Part shown: positions 9,192 to 21,509 of the stretch, one piece after another
How positions within the stretch are numbered: position 1 is the first letter of the stretch
How the letters are laid out: every line of letters starts with the position of its first letter
Assembly (NCBI RefSeq): GCF_000226095.1
Contig: NC_016473.1
Coordinates: 1,736,001 to 1,800,000, forward strand
Reading direction: 5' to 3'
Source: Thermothelomyces thermophilus ATCC 42464
Lineage: Eukaryota > Ascomycota > Sordariomycetes > Sordariales > Chaetomiaceae
Length of the DNA: 64,000 nt
Made by a program: the position numbers and the translations under genes
Notes under the pieces: generated by a model
Told to the model about the DNA's origin: nothing
Seen by the model: only the letters and a program-made list of their open reading frames with translations
The model's database searches: none

Positions 9192-12100
9192 GTTCTTTGC
9201 CAGTGGGGTGGACGTTATATCAAGCCACGCTGGGTTGATATTGAAGAGGTGTGATGGTCCAAATGTAAGTCAGAGATGGAATGAGCCCTGGTAGCTAAGT
9301 GGGTGAGAAAAGGGGGAAGATTCGTTGGGTGAAATCAGAGCACTGAACCAAGCCTCGGTTTGGGCAAGTCGTCTCCCTAGCCATGTCTGGCGTGGAGAGG
9401 GAGACATTCTTACACTAATAGTTACGTGCTCATCTGAGTGATGAGTGTCTCCAGTTGCCGCTTTGGCATGCTAGGATGGAGGCTGCGTGTCAACGGAGCT
9501 TGTTCCATGACTCTGGGGCTTTCGAGGCCTGCGTCATATGCACGTGCAGGGATGGGTTTAGCCTGCCCGGCCCTGGGGACGGGGACCGTCTGCGGGATGG
9601 TTTCGGGCTGATGGCCTGCATCACCGAATGTTCAGGTTGTGGGACGCTTCTTTTTTGAACGCTATCTGGCCCTTGCAAGGCCGAACATAGTGTAGTAGTA
9701 GTGTACATACTCCGTACACTTCAAGTAGGCAGGGATAGGGGTGGGGCCAGCCACTTGCAAGGGGCACTCTGGCACAGGGTCGCAGAGAGGAACGTACACT
9801 AAGAACCTAGCCGCTCGCAGCAGGCTGCCCGTGGCTGGTTGCGGGTAGCGTGATATTGCTGTGGAGGATTGAAGGTGTCGGGAGACAGTGGGCGGTCAAG
9901 CGGAGGCAAGTGGATCAGGCGGGCTTGGTTCGCGAGGTTTGCAAACGAGTTATGACGCCCCCGCTGCCTGTGGTCGTGGTCGCGAGTAGTTGCTGGCTGA
10001 ATGTATTGTACCATAGTAGTGTAATCCGTACTCCGTGAAGACGGACCCTTGTTGACGAGCATGGATTGGTACGTCAGGTTGAGTACCATGGCAACCAGAC
10101 CAAATCCAACCCACCTTGTGGGCCGTGCCATTGGAGGGCAGGTTCCCTCCGGCCATACCTGTACGTTATTGAGGACATGCACGGAGGCACTCTGTACTGG
10201 TGCGACCGCAGGATGGCCGGTTAGCGTGGTTGGAATTTGATGTTCGATGGATGCAGACAATAACTACTCCGTAGAAGACAGGGGGACCAGGGCGGCAGCG
10301 AGACGACCACACGAGGGGCGGCTGTTGTCCAAGTTAGCAAATCGGGGCGGCGGATGGAGAACATGAATGGCTGGCTGTCGGGGTTGGGGGTGTGCCTGGG
10401 GGACCCATGGCGTGTGCGAGGGAACGCTTGGGAGTCGGAGTGGACTGCTCAGAGCCACCCATCCAAGAGCAAAGGGGCGTGTCCGAGGCCCGAACGGAAG
10501 GGTGAGGTGTGTCTGGAAAAACAGCTCTGAATCTTGCCAAGCATCAGGGCCAGGATCAGCGACGGCGGTTGCATATGGACCCATGACCCTTGTTCCATAA
10601 GTACCAGGCACCTGGTTGGCCATTCAAATCGCAGTGAAGTCGGCTGACAAACACGTACTGGGTACATGTTGCTGTGTCGTTGGATCTCAATCTTGACGTC
10701 CGGTGCGTAACATTGAAACTAACGGCCAGGCATAGTCAGTGTAGCTCGGGGTCGGGTCGGCCTTCACACACCACATTCATTCCTCGTTGGCCTCGAATCT
10801 GCGGGTGCCAGATATCAGACATCCGTGCCCCAGGCTCCGCTGAGGATGGCGATCCTGGGTGAAGTCTCTTCAATTGCCAGCAACTCCGCCACCCTGCCTG
10901 GGCTCTGATCGGCTGCAACGGGAAAGTGTTGACGCTTTGTTGTCACTAACCGAATCTCAACTCCGCAGCGAAGCGTTGCCATTCATCCACCGAATCTCGT
11001 GTTTTTCTCGGACGCATGTTCAACTTAGTAATGCCGTGGCTGTCTTGAGGTCCCGCACTTGATCGTCATTGTATCGGCTGATTGAGGAACTAAGACGGCG
11101 GACGGTCGAGCCGAGTGGATGTGAGCCAGGAGGAGTAGTGTATGACTGCTTGCTGCGCAGAGGAATCCCAGCATCCGGATTGCGCCGAATTGCAGTGTAG
11201 TTTTTCCGTACTGTGATAGATTGCCGGATGGAATGGTACCGTGCGCAGTTCTCTTGGAAGAGCATACCTGCTCCTCCGGATCACCACGCTAAGGGCGTTT
11301 CCACCCGCATCCACGGATGTTCGGTCACGACGGAGGTTGCTTTGCGGCGGCAGAAACTGCAACCTGGAAGAGTTCCCGACCCCCATGCGCGCCACGCCTA
11401 GTGTAGGACCCACAAATCCCTGATCAGATCGCACCTTCCCCACGTCTTTCTTGCCTTGCGAGTTTTCGAACACCGTCTCTGGCTCTTCATTGGCTGTAAA
11501 GGGTGGGACTCAGAAACAAATGCATGCCTTTTTTTTTCTCAGAGCCCGCCAAGCTTCCATCCCGGCTATGGCCTGGACCTATTTCTGTGCTCGGATCCGC
11601 AAGGGCGGCATCCATAACTTGCTGGCGTCAGCATCCACCCGCGCGGGCGCCTCGTCAATGCGCAGCCTTCTTGGTGTACACTACTGTGTAGTGGACAAAA
11701 CACTGCCTGTATGTACACGTACACTACTATGGTTGCGAGCCAAAGTTTCACCCCCTGTACAGGTACCGACAGGGATCTCTTGGAAAAACCTCTTGTGCCT
11801 CTACCACCAGTTTTTCCTGCCTGCGCCTGCCTGCGCCCGCCTGTCAGGCCCCCTGTTGATACCCAGACAGGGGGTCAAACTTACCCATCATACCTCGTAC
11901 AGTCTTCGTACTGCGACAAACAACGGCAATGCTCCGGCCGGCCTGGGTCTCCCTGGAGCGCCCCCCACAGAGGGCCGAGGAGGCGTATCGCCGCAGACTC
12001 CAACTTTGGACTGCCGAAAAAAGGCGGCGCGTTCGAAAACGCCTTCAAACCCACAACCCCTCTCTTCTCTTCTCTATGTACACAGTACGATTAATGGTCG

Positions 12101-12471
12101 GCCTTGGCATCCCCCATTTCCCCATGTAGTTATGACCAGCGAGGGTCGCCAAACGAACCTGTGCTTCGTCCGGAATAACGTTACCGTGGAAGGAGGTACG
12201 TACTACAAAGCAAACGAGCCTGAACACTGCAGCTCAACACGAAGCAAGGAGTGGCTGCGTTTCCAGGTCTTACGCATTTCTATGGTGTCTCTGCGGTTCA
12301 CTTGCAGCGATAAATGTGCCGACAATTTTCCGTCATCTTGCAGATATGCGAAGCTGACCAACGAGCTGTGACAGTCACGTTGCAGCTGGGCACTGGCCGA
12401 GCCGTGATGATCGATGCCTACCAAGTACGGAAGCAAGTACGGATTACTTGATGATCTCGCTACACTTTCGA

Positions 12472-12600
12472 GATGCGCTACTCCGTACAGTAGTGAACAC
12501 TAGACTAGTGCACCACACTATAGTGTATGTACACTACGTGCACAATCCTGCGGACATCAGCTCACGGAGTAGTCCGTACAATACGCTACTCCATACACCG
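12472..12600. repeat. dense cluster of CTAGTGTA / TACTCCGTAC motifs
   Basis: Within about 130 bp there are at least six imperfect palindromic units, including GCTACTCCGTAC, ACACTAGACTAGTG, ACTATAGTGTATGTACACTA and GTAGTCCGTAC. The stretch could form several hairpins in single-stranded DNA. It ends in an A12 run at about 12601-12612. Confidence 0.7.
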
Positions 12601-15569
12601 AAAAAAAAAAAATTTTAGCGCACAAGCACGGCTCTGACTTTCGGTGTCTGGCCGATGGGGAATCTCACAAAGATGTCCCTGGGGGCGGCTCCCCTGCAGC
12701 ACCGACGGGTCAGGGGAACGCTGGCCGCCAAGACCTTCCCAAACGGGGCGCACAATGAGCAAGACAAGCCAAGGGCCCCATATGATGGCCGGACGCAGCA
12801 AAAGGCAACTGGGCCCCTTCGGTGGCAGTTCCACCCAATCGCTGATTACTAGTGTAACCTCTCTTGGCCTGGCTCGGCTGTGAACTCCCTTCGCAGCAGC
12901 AGGGCATGAATTTCACAAACGCCACGATGTTCCAGTCTTTGCTTTCTCTGCAGCAGACCCTCCAACAAGCATGCATGGGGCTGGCCATGGGGAAGCGGCG
13001 AGCGGTTCAGATTCCGGCAGGTCCCGTGAGCCATGGCGCTGCTCTCACCGCACTGGGCCGGTGTTCACAAGGGGTCAGGCATCACAATCAAATGCGACAG
13101 AGGTTGAGGTTTGCCTAACACCAGTTCGTCACGGAGGGCAACCTTGAGGCTTGCAGATGTCGAGAACGTAGTGTATCTGTCAGCTGCAACTCTCACAAGG
13201 TAGTGTACGGTGACCAGAAGATCAGAGACTCGGACGCAACCCCGACAGAGGCGACCCGAGACAACCCCTGTCAGCTACGTACACTAGGTACCTGCTATGG
13301 TAGCGACGGACTCTGTAATGCAGGTACACTAGTGGACGGAGTACGGAATACAATAACGTTACCGGCAAGTTACGTTAGCCACACGTCTTGCTCTGCTCAG
13401 AAATGCCAAACACCGAGCGCCCAGGTTGGCTTGTGGGGACTTGACGAGACAGTACTCGGCGTATCACATTGCGGGTCGCGACAGGGCCGCGAATGAGACG
13501 GGGGTACGGAGAGCACGGCGTACACTACAGAGCAAGGTACTTTTTTTATTACCTTACTAGTAACGCAGTACATACGCTGCCAGTTGCACTCGGCCCAGCC
13601 GTCATCCCCCCCTCCCCTTTCTCCCAAGACAGCCCAACGCGGCGCAGTGTTCGGATTACCCGTACAGGGATGAAGGCGCCTGCGGACTTGCGCAGCATCT
13701 TCGCCCACAGGAACAACCTCGCGCTCCATACTTGTGTGCTACACTGCAACTCTGGACCTTGAGCGATCCATACACAGTAATCCGTATACTACACGACTTG
13801 GTAGGTCCTGTCTACACCCCGGAACCGCGCACGGCGAGATTCATCCATGAACATTGCCCACCCACACCATCCACCCTCCCAGAAGCTTGCGACAGTTCCA
13901 CTCCAACTCTAGCCTGTTCTACGCAAATCCATCCTCAGAACGCAGAAATGGGGTGCTCCTGCTCGGCGGCGGGCCAGATCTGACCGACTCGAACACGGCG
14001 CCAGACTGTCGCATCATTGCCAGAAACAATAATCCTTGGGTGAACCCACCAACTCTATGTACAATACATACGATCGCCAGCGCGCCGTTGCTGCCGCTCA
14101 CTTTCGACCTTCCGCATCTTCCGAGCGCGCGCACCAGGCGTGCTACAACCAGACAGGACAACCGGGACGCATGCCGAGACCGCCGGCAGCGCACTACTTG
14201 GGTTGGGCCCTCGACTCCGTCCCCCATCGGAATGCGCCGGTGCGAGTTCATTTCACCGAGATTGTTGGCCTCGCGCTGTCGATCCGGCCCGCGCCTGGCT
14301 GTGTCTTCTCTCTTCCTGCCGCGCCTTCGTCAGCACAAAACCCTCCTTCTCCCTTGCCTGCGCGCTTTTTTAGTGAACCACCCCCCTCTGGTGCGAAGGA
14401 GAGCCTCGGCTGGCTAGCCACGTTACATGCGACAGGTCGTATCAAAACCTAGGCGTCGCACCTCCTTTCCGGTTTCGTTTTGTTCCTCCTCTTGTGTGTG
14501 TCGGCTTTTTGTTGATGCATTGACCCAGGCTGCTGGCAGGTGCCGCAGACACGGCTTTCGGCTCGACTTTCGCATAATAGCGGTGGTGTCGGCACCTGCT
14601 CGCTTCCCGCCAAGTCATACTACACTACACACTACGTAGGTAGGCATTCCGGAAATGTGCGTGAGCCACGCGCGCACTAGTAGGACTAGTGTAATCCGTA
14701 CTCGGTACGTGCCTCTAAAGCAGCGTGGGTCGGGCTGCTGCCGAACCCCACAAGCGAGTTGCTGATTACCTGAGGTACATGCAAGTACGCTATGTACCTT
14801 ACGTATGTTCATAATTACCTACCTTACATACCTTGTGTCCTTGCAGTAAAACCTGGCGTTTTGTGGAGCTAGTGTATTTAATTTGTACACTACCCTCGCT
14901 GCCCTGGTTGGGAAGGTGGGCGGGGTCCACGTTCGTTACGACCTGAAAAGCCTGAAAAAAGCCTGGCTTGTCCTGGGGCTGGCCTGCACAGGCCTGCGCG
15001 TCGGGCGCCGCCCCCCGAGGAACCACCAAATTTTATGCAGGATGAGCGCCCGCGGTCAGTGCCCAGGCGAGCACCCCCACTTCCCTCAAACTACGAAGCA
15101 CCTCGCTCACACGACTTGAACTAGTGTAATTTCACCGCCTTTTCCGCGGCGCACCTCAGCGCCGTCTCCTGCCTCATTCATCGGCGGGTTATTCTCGGAT
15201 TATCTTCTCTGTCGGCGCTGGGGCTTGAATGTGTCTTTTTGGTCATCCATTTACTCGCCTCCGTCAACTCTCGGCACTAGTCTGCACACTATGGGATTCT
15301 GCAGCGGGGTCGCTCCCCGGAGTTTGATCACGAGAATGCCCGTCAGCATTGCCCCCCTATTTTACCCCTTTCGCGCCCTTCACAGGCGGCGCGCACTCCA
15401 TCGCGCGACCCCCCTCCCCCCTCCCCCCTGCCACCTGGCTGGTTCCGACACACTTGCCTCTCTGCGCATTGTTGACTCGTTCAGCTGCGAAATTGGATCC
15501 TATCGACGTCATCACGAGAGGCGCTCGCTGTTGGGACAAGATGCGCCAGCGCCCGACCTTACGCAGTGC

Positions 15570-15575
15570 GCACAC

Positions 15576-15611
<36 letters not shown>
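15570..15611. repeat. CA dinucleotide microsatellite
   Basis: About 20 CA units with one CG interruption. It directly abuts the stop codon (15612-15614) of the ketohexokinase-like gene, so the repeat begins at the first base of that gene's 3' UTR, as GT repeats on the transcript. Confidence 0.95.
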
Positions 15612-15613
<2 letters not shown>

Positions 15614-17456
15614 AGGGTACCAGTCCTGCAAACCCCTCCCTTTGGACTTTCTTGGTGGCCAAATCGACCCCAAACGAAAGCTTTGTCTCACGGCTCCAGG
15701 CGTCAGCATGCAGGCCATACAGCATTGCAGCGATGAATGTGTCACCCGCGCCGATAGTGCTGAAACCACAACACACCGTTAGCCCACCAAGTAAAAAGTT
15801 GGAGCCTCCGAAACGGCCTTGCAAAGGAATTTGGGGGGTCGGCCGGAGGGAACAGAACAAACCCGATGGGGGCGCAGAAAATGGGATGCGATGGCGGCTG
15901 CAAGCCCCGCCTCCCCCCGGCCCCCGACTTGTCGCGGTCCTCTCTCTCTGTCCTGTTCTCTTGCCTCGTCTGACTTGCAGAAAGACACGAATTGTGTCCT
16001 TCCTATCCCCACCAACCATGGACGGCCAGACTGGGCGATGGACGGGGACCACTTACTCGATCACTGGCACTCGACCTTCAGACTGCGCTGCACGGTGGTG
16101 GATGTACTCGCCACTTGGAAGCGAGAGCGCCCCGGCTCCCCATTCTCCCCACGTGCACAACATGAGGGAGCTACGCAGCAACAGCGCAGGTTTTCATTTG
16201 CAACAGACGTGTCAACAGCTTTGCCGCACCAGGCTCCAAACGGGCAGGGGAAAGGACACAAACTCACGCCCTCGATGACGCCGCTTCGGCCCTGAGACAG
16301 GCCTCGGGGCTCTTGTACCCTCGGCTCTGGGAAGCTTGGTCAGAGGTCCCGCCCATCTTCCGACCCGGGTCTCGCAGCGGCCCCGCGCGAACGTGAAACA
16401 GCCCATCGCGCCGTGCGAAGATGTGTGACCCAGAAACCGGGGTGGTTTGACTCACCTCGGCCCAGCTTCTCGAGTAAAAGACCACGTCGGCCTCCGCGGC
16501 CAGCTCGACAAGGCCTTCCCGATTCGGCTTCTCAACCTCGACGCTGATTGTGCTCTTTGGTGTGACCCGGCGCAGGTAGCGGATGCACTGGAGCGTTGTC
16601 TCTGGGATCCGGCCCTGGAGTCCATACAGTCAAGTCAGCCAAATGCCGCGATCTCCCGCACTCCGAGACATTGTGCGGGTGAGGCCACGTTTTTTTTTTC
16701 CTTCTTTGCTTTTCTTTTCTATTGTTTTTTTTTTTTTTGGTTCCCTTTTCCTGTTTTCTTCCCTCTTCTCTTACCTCGAAGTGCCACCAACACTCCTCCC
16801 CTTGTTTGACGAAAGTGTCGGCGATCTTTTCAAACTCTCTCGCCGTCATCTCGGGAAGGTCGTTGAAGTTCACAATGGTCCGGCTCCCCGTCTCGGCGCT
16901 GCGTATCACGTAACTGCTCGCTGGCTCCTCATATCCCTCCCGGTAGAGGCAATGACTACAGTCGACGGCCCCCTTGTCGGCGCCGAGCGAAGACAGAATC
17001 TTGGCCGTGGCGGCCGCCCTGGCGTCGGGCAGGCATGATACGAGGTGCAGCTTGAGCGGTAGTCCGGGGCGCGGACCGGCGGCCAGCAGCTGGACCAGGA
17101 CCTCGAGCGAGTTGGGGCAGTTGCCTCCGCGACGCACCTGTACCGACGTGGCGCGCAACTTGGAGTCCTCGGCCGGGAAGTGAGGGACGCTGCGTGTGCG
17201 TGTTAGAGGCGGCACCGACTTCTTGTGTGGGATGCTAAATGTTCGTGTATCGTCATGCTGCCCACCCCACCCCCTCTTCTTGCCCCCCTCTTCTTCCCCC
17301 CCACGGTTCCCGCCAGGGTGTGGTAGGGGCAGTAGGTTTGTAGGACTGTTGTTGCGTGGATGTGCACGCGTATGTTTGCTTGTGTGTTCAGATCAAGGCA
17401 ACTCACGTCAGGATCGTGTCAAGGTAGCACGCGCCCACGAGGATAAGGTGCTTCAT
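15612..17456 (-). CDS. ketohexokinase-like PfkB sugar kinase
   Basis: A PfkB-family carbohydrate kinase, closest by eye to animal ketohexokinase (fructokinase). Exons 17456-17407, 17189-16775, 16614-16456, 16326-16268, 16170-16057 and 15759-15612 give 314 aa, a normal length for the family. Shared signatures are RRGGNCPNS near the N-terminus, GSRTIVNFNDLPEM, WWHFEGRIPE, SVEVEKP, the anion-hole and catalytic motif DTIGAGDTF (catalytic Asp at about 272) and the C-terminal ATKKVQREGFAGLV. The exon 16170-16057 follows a TAG acceptor and is the least certain join, but it restores CTWGEWGAGAL, which the family has at that place. The substrate is inferred to be a ketohexose or related sugar; a ribokinase-type role cannot be excluded. 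Divergent from NAD kinase across a promoter region of about 1.2 kb. Confidence 0.9.
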
Positions 17457-18575
17457 TTTCGTTCACGTCTCACCGCCTCGGCCTGCTGCTGTTGCTGCTT
17501 GTGGCGCCCAAGTTGGTCTCTCCAATATCTGCGTCACCTCGTGGTTCTCCGGGGAAGCAGTGGCCGGAGAGGCGCTTGGTAGACAGTAAAATAATGGTAT
17601 CGGAACCGCTCAGTGGCGATCTCAACTGGATAGGCTTGGCGGAAAGGAAGAAAGTGCGGCCACGCACGGGTGGGTGCCTTGATATTTACCAAACCTCGTA
17701 CAGCAAGTCCTGGGGTCGCTAGTAGTGCCATACAAATACGCGTCGATACACCTTGTTTGATCGTACTTAACTCCGTATATTGCATCAGGTTAAGGTGGAA
17801 CTTTGCAGTACCTAGATAGCTTAGACCTTTGCCAAAAGAGAGCGCTATTTTGGGAGGAGAGAGAGGAAAACTGAACTTTTTGTACCTCCTGTTCCGCGGT
17901 TCTTCTTCCGTAGTTTTTCGCTTACAATACTTCCAGGTGCCCCTTCAGATCTCTATTCGTTTCCTTGGCTGTTTTGAGTTGTCGCCACAAACCCGTAAAT
18001 TCTTTGGTATATTGTTACCTTACAAGTCGGGGCAGAAAATGAAACACGCCGTTTCTTGATTCTGAATGTCCGGAATGTATTTCTCGGAATATTCGGCCAA
18101 AGGCACGCTTTCGGTTATTGACAACGATTCCAGGTGCAAATTCCCTCTGAGGCAGCAAAAGAGAGCTTCCTGTCCGTCCCGTCGTGCCCATTGACGCGCA
18201 CGTTCTGTACGGTATGGTAACTGAAAGCCAAAACCGTTAAGGACTCCAGAAAGGAGTGCGGGGCTGGTGCGGAGTCTTGCAGTTACGAGTACTGCCTGCC
18301 GCTACCCCGCTATGACGCAGCGCATCTTCTCAACGGTCATGGTACGTACCTGACGACATGGTGTTCAAAGGAATCGACGATCTCGAGATGCCGCCTATGA
18401 TTTTGCATTACCACACCATCGCAGGAATGAGTCGACCCAGCAATTCTCGCGCTATCATCAGGGCACGCACAAATTACAACAGTCTCGGCTGACTTTCGGC
18501 GATATTATCTTACAAAGACCGACACCGTAAAACCAATTCCATTGCGAGGGGGGTATATGTTCGTCAACCGCATCG
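17457..18575. promoter_or_regulatory. shared divergent promoter region of the sugar kinase and NAD kinase
   Basis: 1.1 kb between two divergent starts. The stretch 17720-18120 is AT-richer than its surroundings. A 76-codon open frame at 17829-18059 has no recognisable features. No specific binding site is called. Confidence 0.45.
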
Positions 18576-18702
18576 ATGGAGAAAACGAGCCCGAAACGAG
18601 TCTCGTTCGAGGATGGCCGCTCATCTCCAAGCGACGATGATCGGATTCCGGTCGAGGTAAACTTTTGCACTTCTGCATCTCTTCGCGGCATTGTAGCTGA
18701 TA

Positions 18703-20715
18703 ATGGTTGAGGTTGTCTTCGATGAGTCGAATCCATATCGCCGGAAGAGCTCCCTCGTAGCAAACGAATCCATCCCGCCTCACCTGCGCCGGGAGCCACC
18801 GCCGCCCCCAAAGAAAACAGAATGCCTCGTCCATCAATTCCTGGCCGACCAATGGAAAGCCCATCCTCCCGCACATCACCGCCGCCACAACCACCGCGGC
18901 ACCACCACGCACGTCGACCACCGCTTTGACGGTACTGCTTCGCGCGAGGCGGACGATATCTCATCCGAGGTCGGTTTGGAACGCCCATTGGACCCGAAGA
19001 ATGGGCATTTCGACGGCCACGATCAAGTTCACGTCCATCACCACAAACCAGAGGAGAAAGATCGCCCATCAACGACGCCGCCACCACCATCACCACCACC
19101 ACCACCACAACAACAACAACAACAACAATGGGAACGGGGACGAGAAGAGGAAGACCAAGATGAAGACGAAGATGAACCTTGCCATCCCCGTGCCACGGTC
19201 CTCCGCAGCTCACTCACCTCCAGCGACGTGGACTCATCATCAATAAGTGACGACAACTACGACGACGGTGGGAGTGGCAGTAGCAACACCTCGTCTCACG
19301 GGCCCGGGCAGCTCGATGAGAAACATTGGCGCCGCTCAATGGTGGGCGACAGTGTTGGCGGTGGACCAGGGGTCCGCTCGCCCGCGCCTTCGCAGCTCGA
19401 CCGCCGGTCCGTGTCTGACGACGCGCCCAACTCGCGGCTGCTCACCAAGAAGCAGCTGAGCGAGATGGCTTGGGGCGTCCGAGAGCTCAGCCGCCGGCTG
19501 GGGTCGATGCGGCTGAAGTTCCGCGTTAAGAACATTTTCTTGTTGACCAAGATCTACGACCCTGAGTTGATCAGCAAGACGAGAGAGCTGTGTCGCTGGC
19601 TTCTGGACCGCCAGAGGGATGTCAGGTACACGATCTACGTGGACCGGAAACTGAAGGAGAACAGGAAGTTTGACGTCGCCGGGTTGCTGGAAGAGTTGAG
19701 ACAGGACTACGTCGCGTCGGGCGAGGTCAGCGAGGAGGCGAGCTGGGACATCGCGAAGCGGTTGCGGTATTGGGACGGGGACACGTGCCGGGCCCGGCCG
19801 CACACGTTCGACTTTGTCATCACCCTGGGCGGGGATGGCACGGTGCTGTACGCCAGTTGGCTGTTTCAGCGGATCGTCCCGCCGGTGCTGAGTTTTGCGC
19901 TGGGGAGTCTTGGGTTCCTGACCAAATTTGACTTTGAGGACCACCAAAAGATTTTGACGAATGCCTTCAATGAAGGGGTCACGGTCAGCCTGAGGTTGAG
20001 ATTCGAAGCGACGGTTATGCGCAGCCAGAAGAGGCGCTCGAGGCCGAGACAAGATCGGCAGCACGCAGGGAACGGAGCGGACGAGGACCACGAGGAGCCG
20101 CTGAGGGACCTGGTCGAGGAGCTGATCGGGGAAGAGAAGGATGATGAGCACACTCATCGGCCGGATGGAACGTACAATGTGCTGAACGAGGTGGTCGTTG
20201 ACCGGGGACCGAATCCGAGTAGGTGTCACAGACCCAATCCTTTCAGACTATGTCGCTAATCTAGTCCAGCAATGTCCAGCGTGGACATCTTTGGCGACGA
20301 CGAGCACTTCACCTCCGTCTCCGCCGACGGCATCTGCGTCAGCACCCCAACCGGTTCAACTGCCTATAACCTTGCCGCGGGTGGCTCCCTGTGCCACCCC
20401 GAGAACCCGGTCATGCTGGTCACCGCCATCTGCGCGCACACACTCTCCTTTCGGCCCATCATCCTGCCAGATACGATTGTTCTCCGCATCGGCGTCCCCT
20501 ACGACGCGCGCACCAGCTCCTGGGCGAGTTTCGACGGCCGCGAGCGCATCGAGCTCGTCCCGGGCGACTACGTCACGGTCAGCGCGAGCAGGTACCCCTT
20601 TGCCTGTGTCCAGCCGCGTGGGCGGAGGAGCGAAGATTGGGTCAATAGTATCAGCGCGAAGCTAGCGTGGAATACGAGGCAGCGACAGAAGTCATTCAAG
20701 ACGTGGGAGAAGTAG
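18703..20715 (+). CDS. NAD kinase (ATP-dependent)
   Basis: Phosphorylates NAD to NADP, supplying reductive biosynthesis. Exons 18703-20218 and 20270-20715 give 653 aa. The catalytic core is at the C-terminal half: LGGDGT at about residues 375-380, SFALGSLGFLTKFDF, LNEVVVDRGPNPTMSSVDIF (spanning the 51-bp intron) and SADGICVSTPTGSTAYNLAAGGS. The first 230 residues are Ser/Pro/His/Gln-rich and look disordered, with a CAA/CAC-type repeat. An upstream ATG at 18576 followed by a 40-bp GT...AG segment (18657-18696) would join in frame and add 29 residues, so the true start is open. It resembles cytosolic Utr1/Yef1-type enzymes more than the shorter mitochondrial ones, but this is inference. Confidence 0.93.
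19080..19130. repeat. CAC/CAA trinucleotide tract in NAD kinase N-terminus
   Basis: A run of CAC/CCACCA then CAACAACAA triplets coding for Pro-Pro-Pro then about eight Gln in the disordered N-terminal region of the NAD kinase. Confidence 0.8.
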
Positions 20716-21080
20716 GACTTCCCCAGGGAGGAGGGAGCCGCTGGACCGTCGCGGTGCGGTACCGGAGAGCTCGAACCGCCGAGAACTCCTTCGTCAGTTG
20801 GGCCGGGCGAGTCTTCGGGATCTGGGACGCCGCACGAGGACCTGGTCACTTTGAGGGAGATGCTAAAAGTCACTCGGTTTTGACCTTGCATTAGACCCTC
20901 TGTCATGTACAGACATGGTTAGGCGCTTGCTACATTTCAGCTACTAAATAGATGAGATAGAGCAATGCATCAACAACGCAGGGATAATGCTTATTGACGT
21001 TCACTTATTCTCGTGTTCTCAAAGCAGAGTGGGCCCAGCCTAATGTGTCGCATGCTCGATTTCGCTTCAGCGAAGCAAAC

Positions 21081-21101
21081 CCACCCCCCCCCACCCCCAA
21101 G

Positions 21102-21154
<53 letters not shown>
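21081..21154. repeat. C-rich tract followed by A53
   Basis: A C-rich run (21081-21098) is followed after AAG by 53 uninterrupted A (21102-21154). I see no LINE or SINE body upstream and no flanking target-site duplication. A microsatellite origin is therefore more likely than a retroposon tail. Confidence 0.9.
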
Positions 21155-21156
<2 letters not shown>

Positions 21157-21509
21157 CAAGCTCTAGATTGCGTGGTGATCAGGGATGCATCTGGTGCCCG
21201 AATACAACTCTGGTCCCTAGCGTATACATACACAATCTGAACAATACCCTTCGGACACGCTCCTTACCCTCTCTGAGCTTTCTTCTTGACTCTTCGTCTC
21301 CCGCCTTCGGTCTGATCCGGTTCTCTGAACTCCATCCACATACCCGCACCCCGCCCGGAAACCTAATTCATCAGATCAGGTCAACTGCAGAGGCCCAGAC
21401 GCCAGATCAAGAGCGATCCAGATCCAAAGCAGAATAGATCTCTCCCTCGCCGGTCCCCATCAACATCCGCACGACCCCAATCAACGTTCACTCCACCGCT
21501 CAACCGACC

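Larger units (their letters stand above)
9192..15611. other. 6.4-kb gene-poor block with dispersed palindromic motifs
   Basis: I find no supported gene in this stretch. The longest open frame (11451-12371, plus, 306 codons) shows no domain and is low in typical codon structure. What does stand out is a high density of short related motifs: TACTCCGTAC, ATCCGTAC, GTACACTA/TAGTGTAC, ACTAGTGTA. Examples lie near 9708, 10020, 10265, 11675, 11712, 12480-12540, 12570-12597, 13203, 13275, 13325, 13523, 14626, 14690 and 14885. GC content is nearly that of the genes, so this is not an AT-rich RIP island. Confidence refers to the absence of a recognised gene. Confidence 0.5.

Noticed and set aside
11451-12371. 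306-codon plus-strand open frame in the gene-poor block
   Set aside because: No recognisable domain, unusual composition, and it runs across dispersed palindromic motifs. Probably chance.
15512-15611. Val-Cys repeat protein across the CA repeat
   Set aside because: Pure microsatellite reading with no other support.
21102-21154. A53 run as the tail of a LINE or retroposed gene copy
   Set aside because: No reverse transcriptase, no gene-like copy upstream and no target-site duplication seen.
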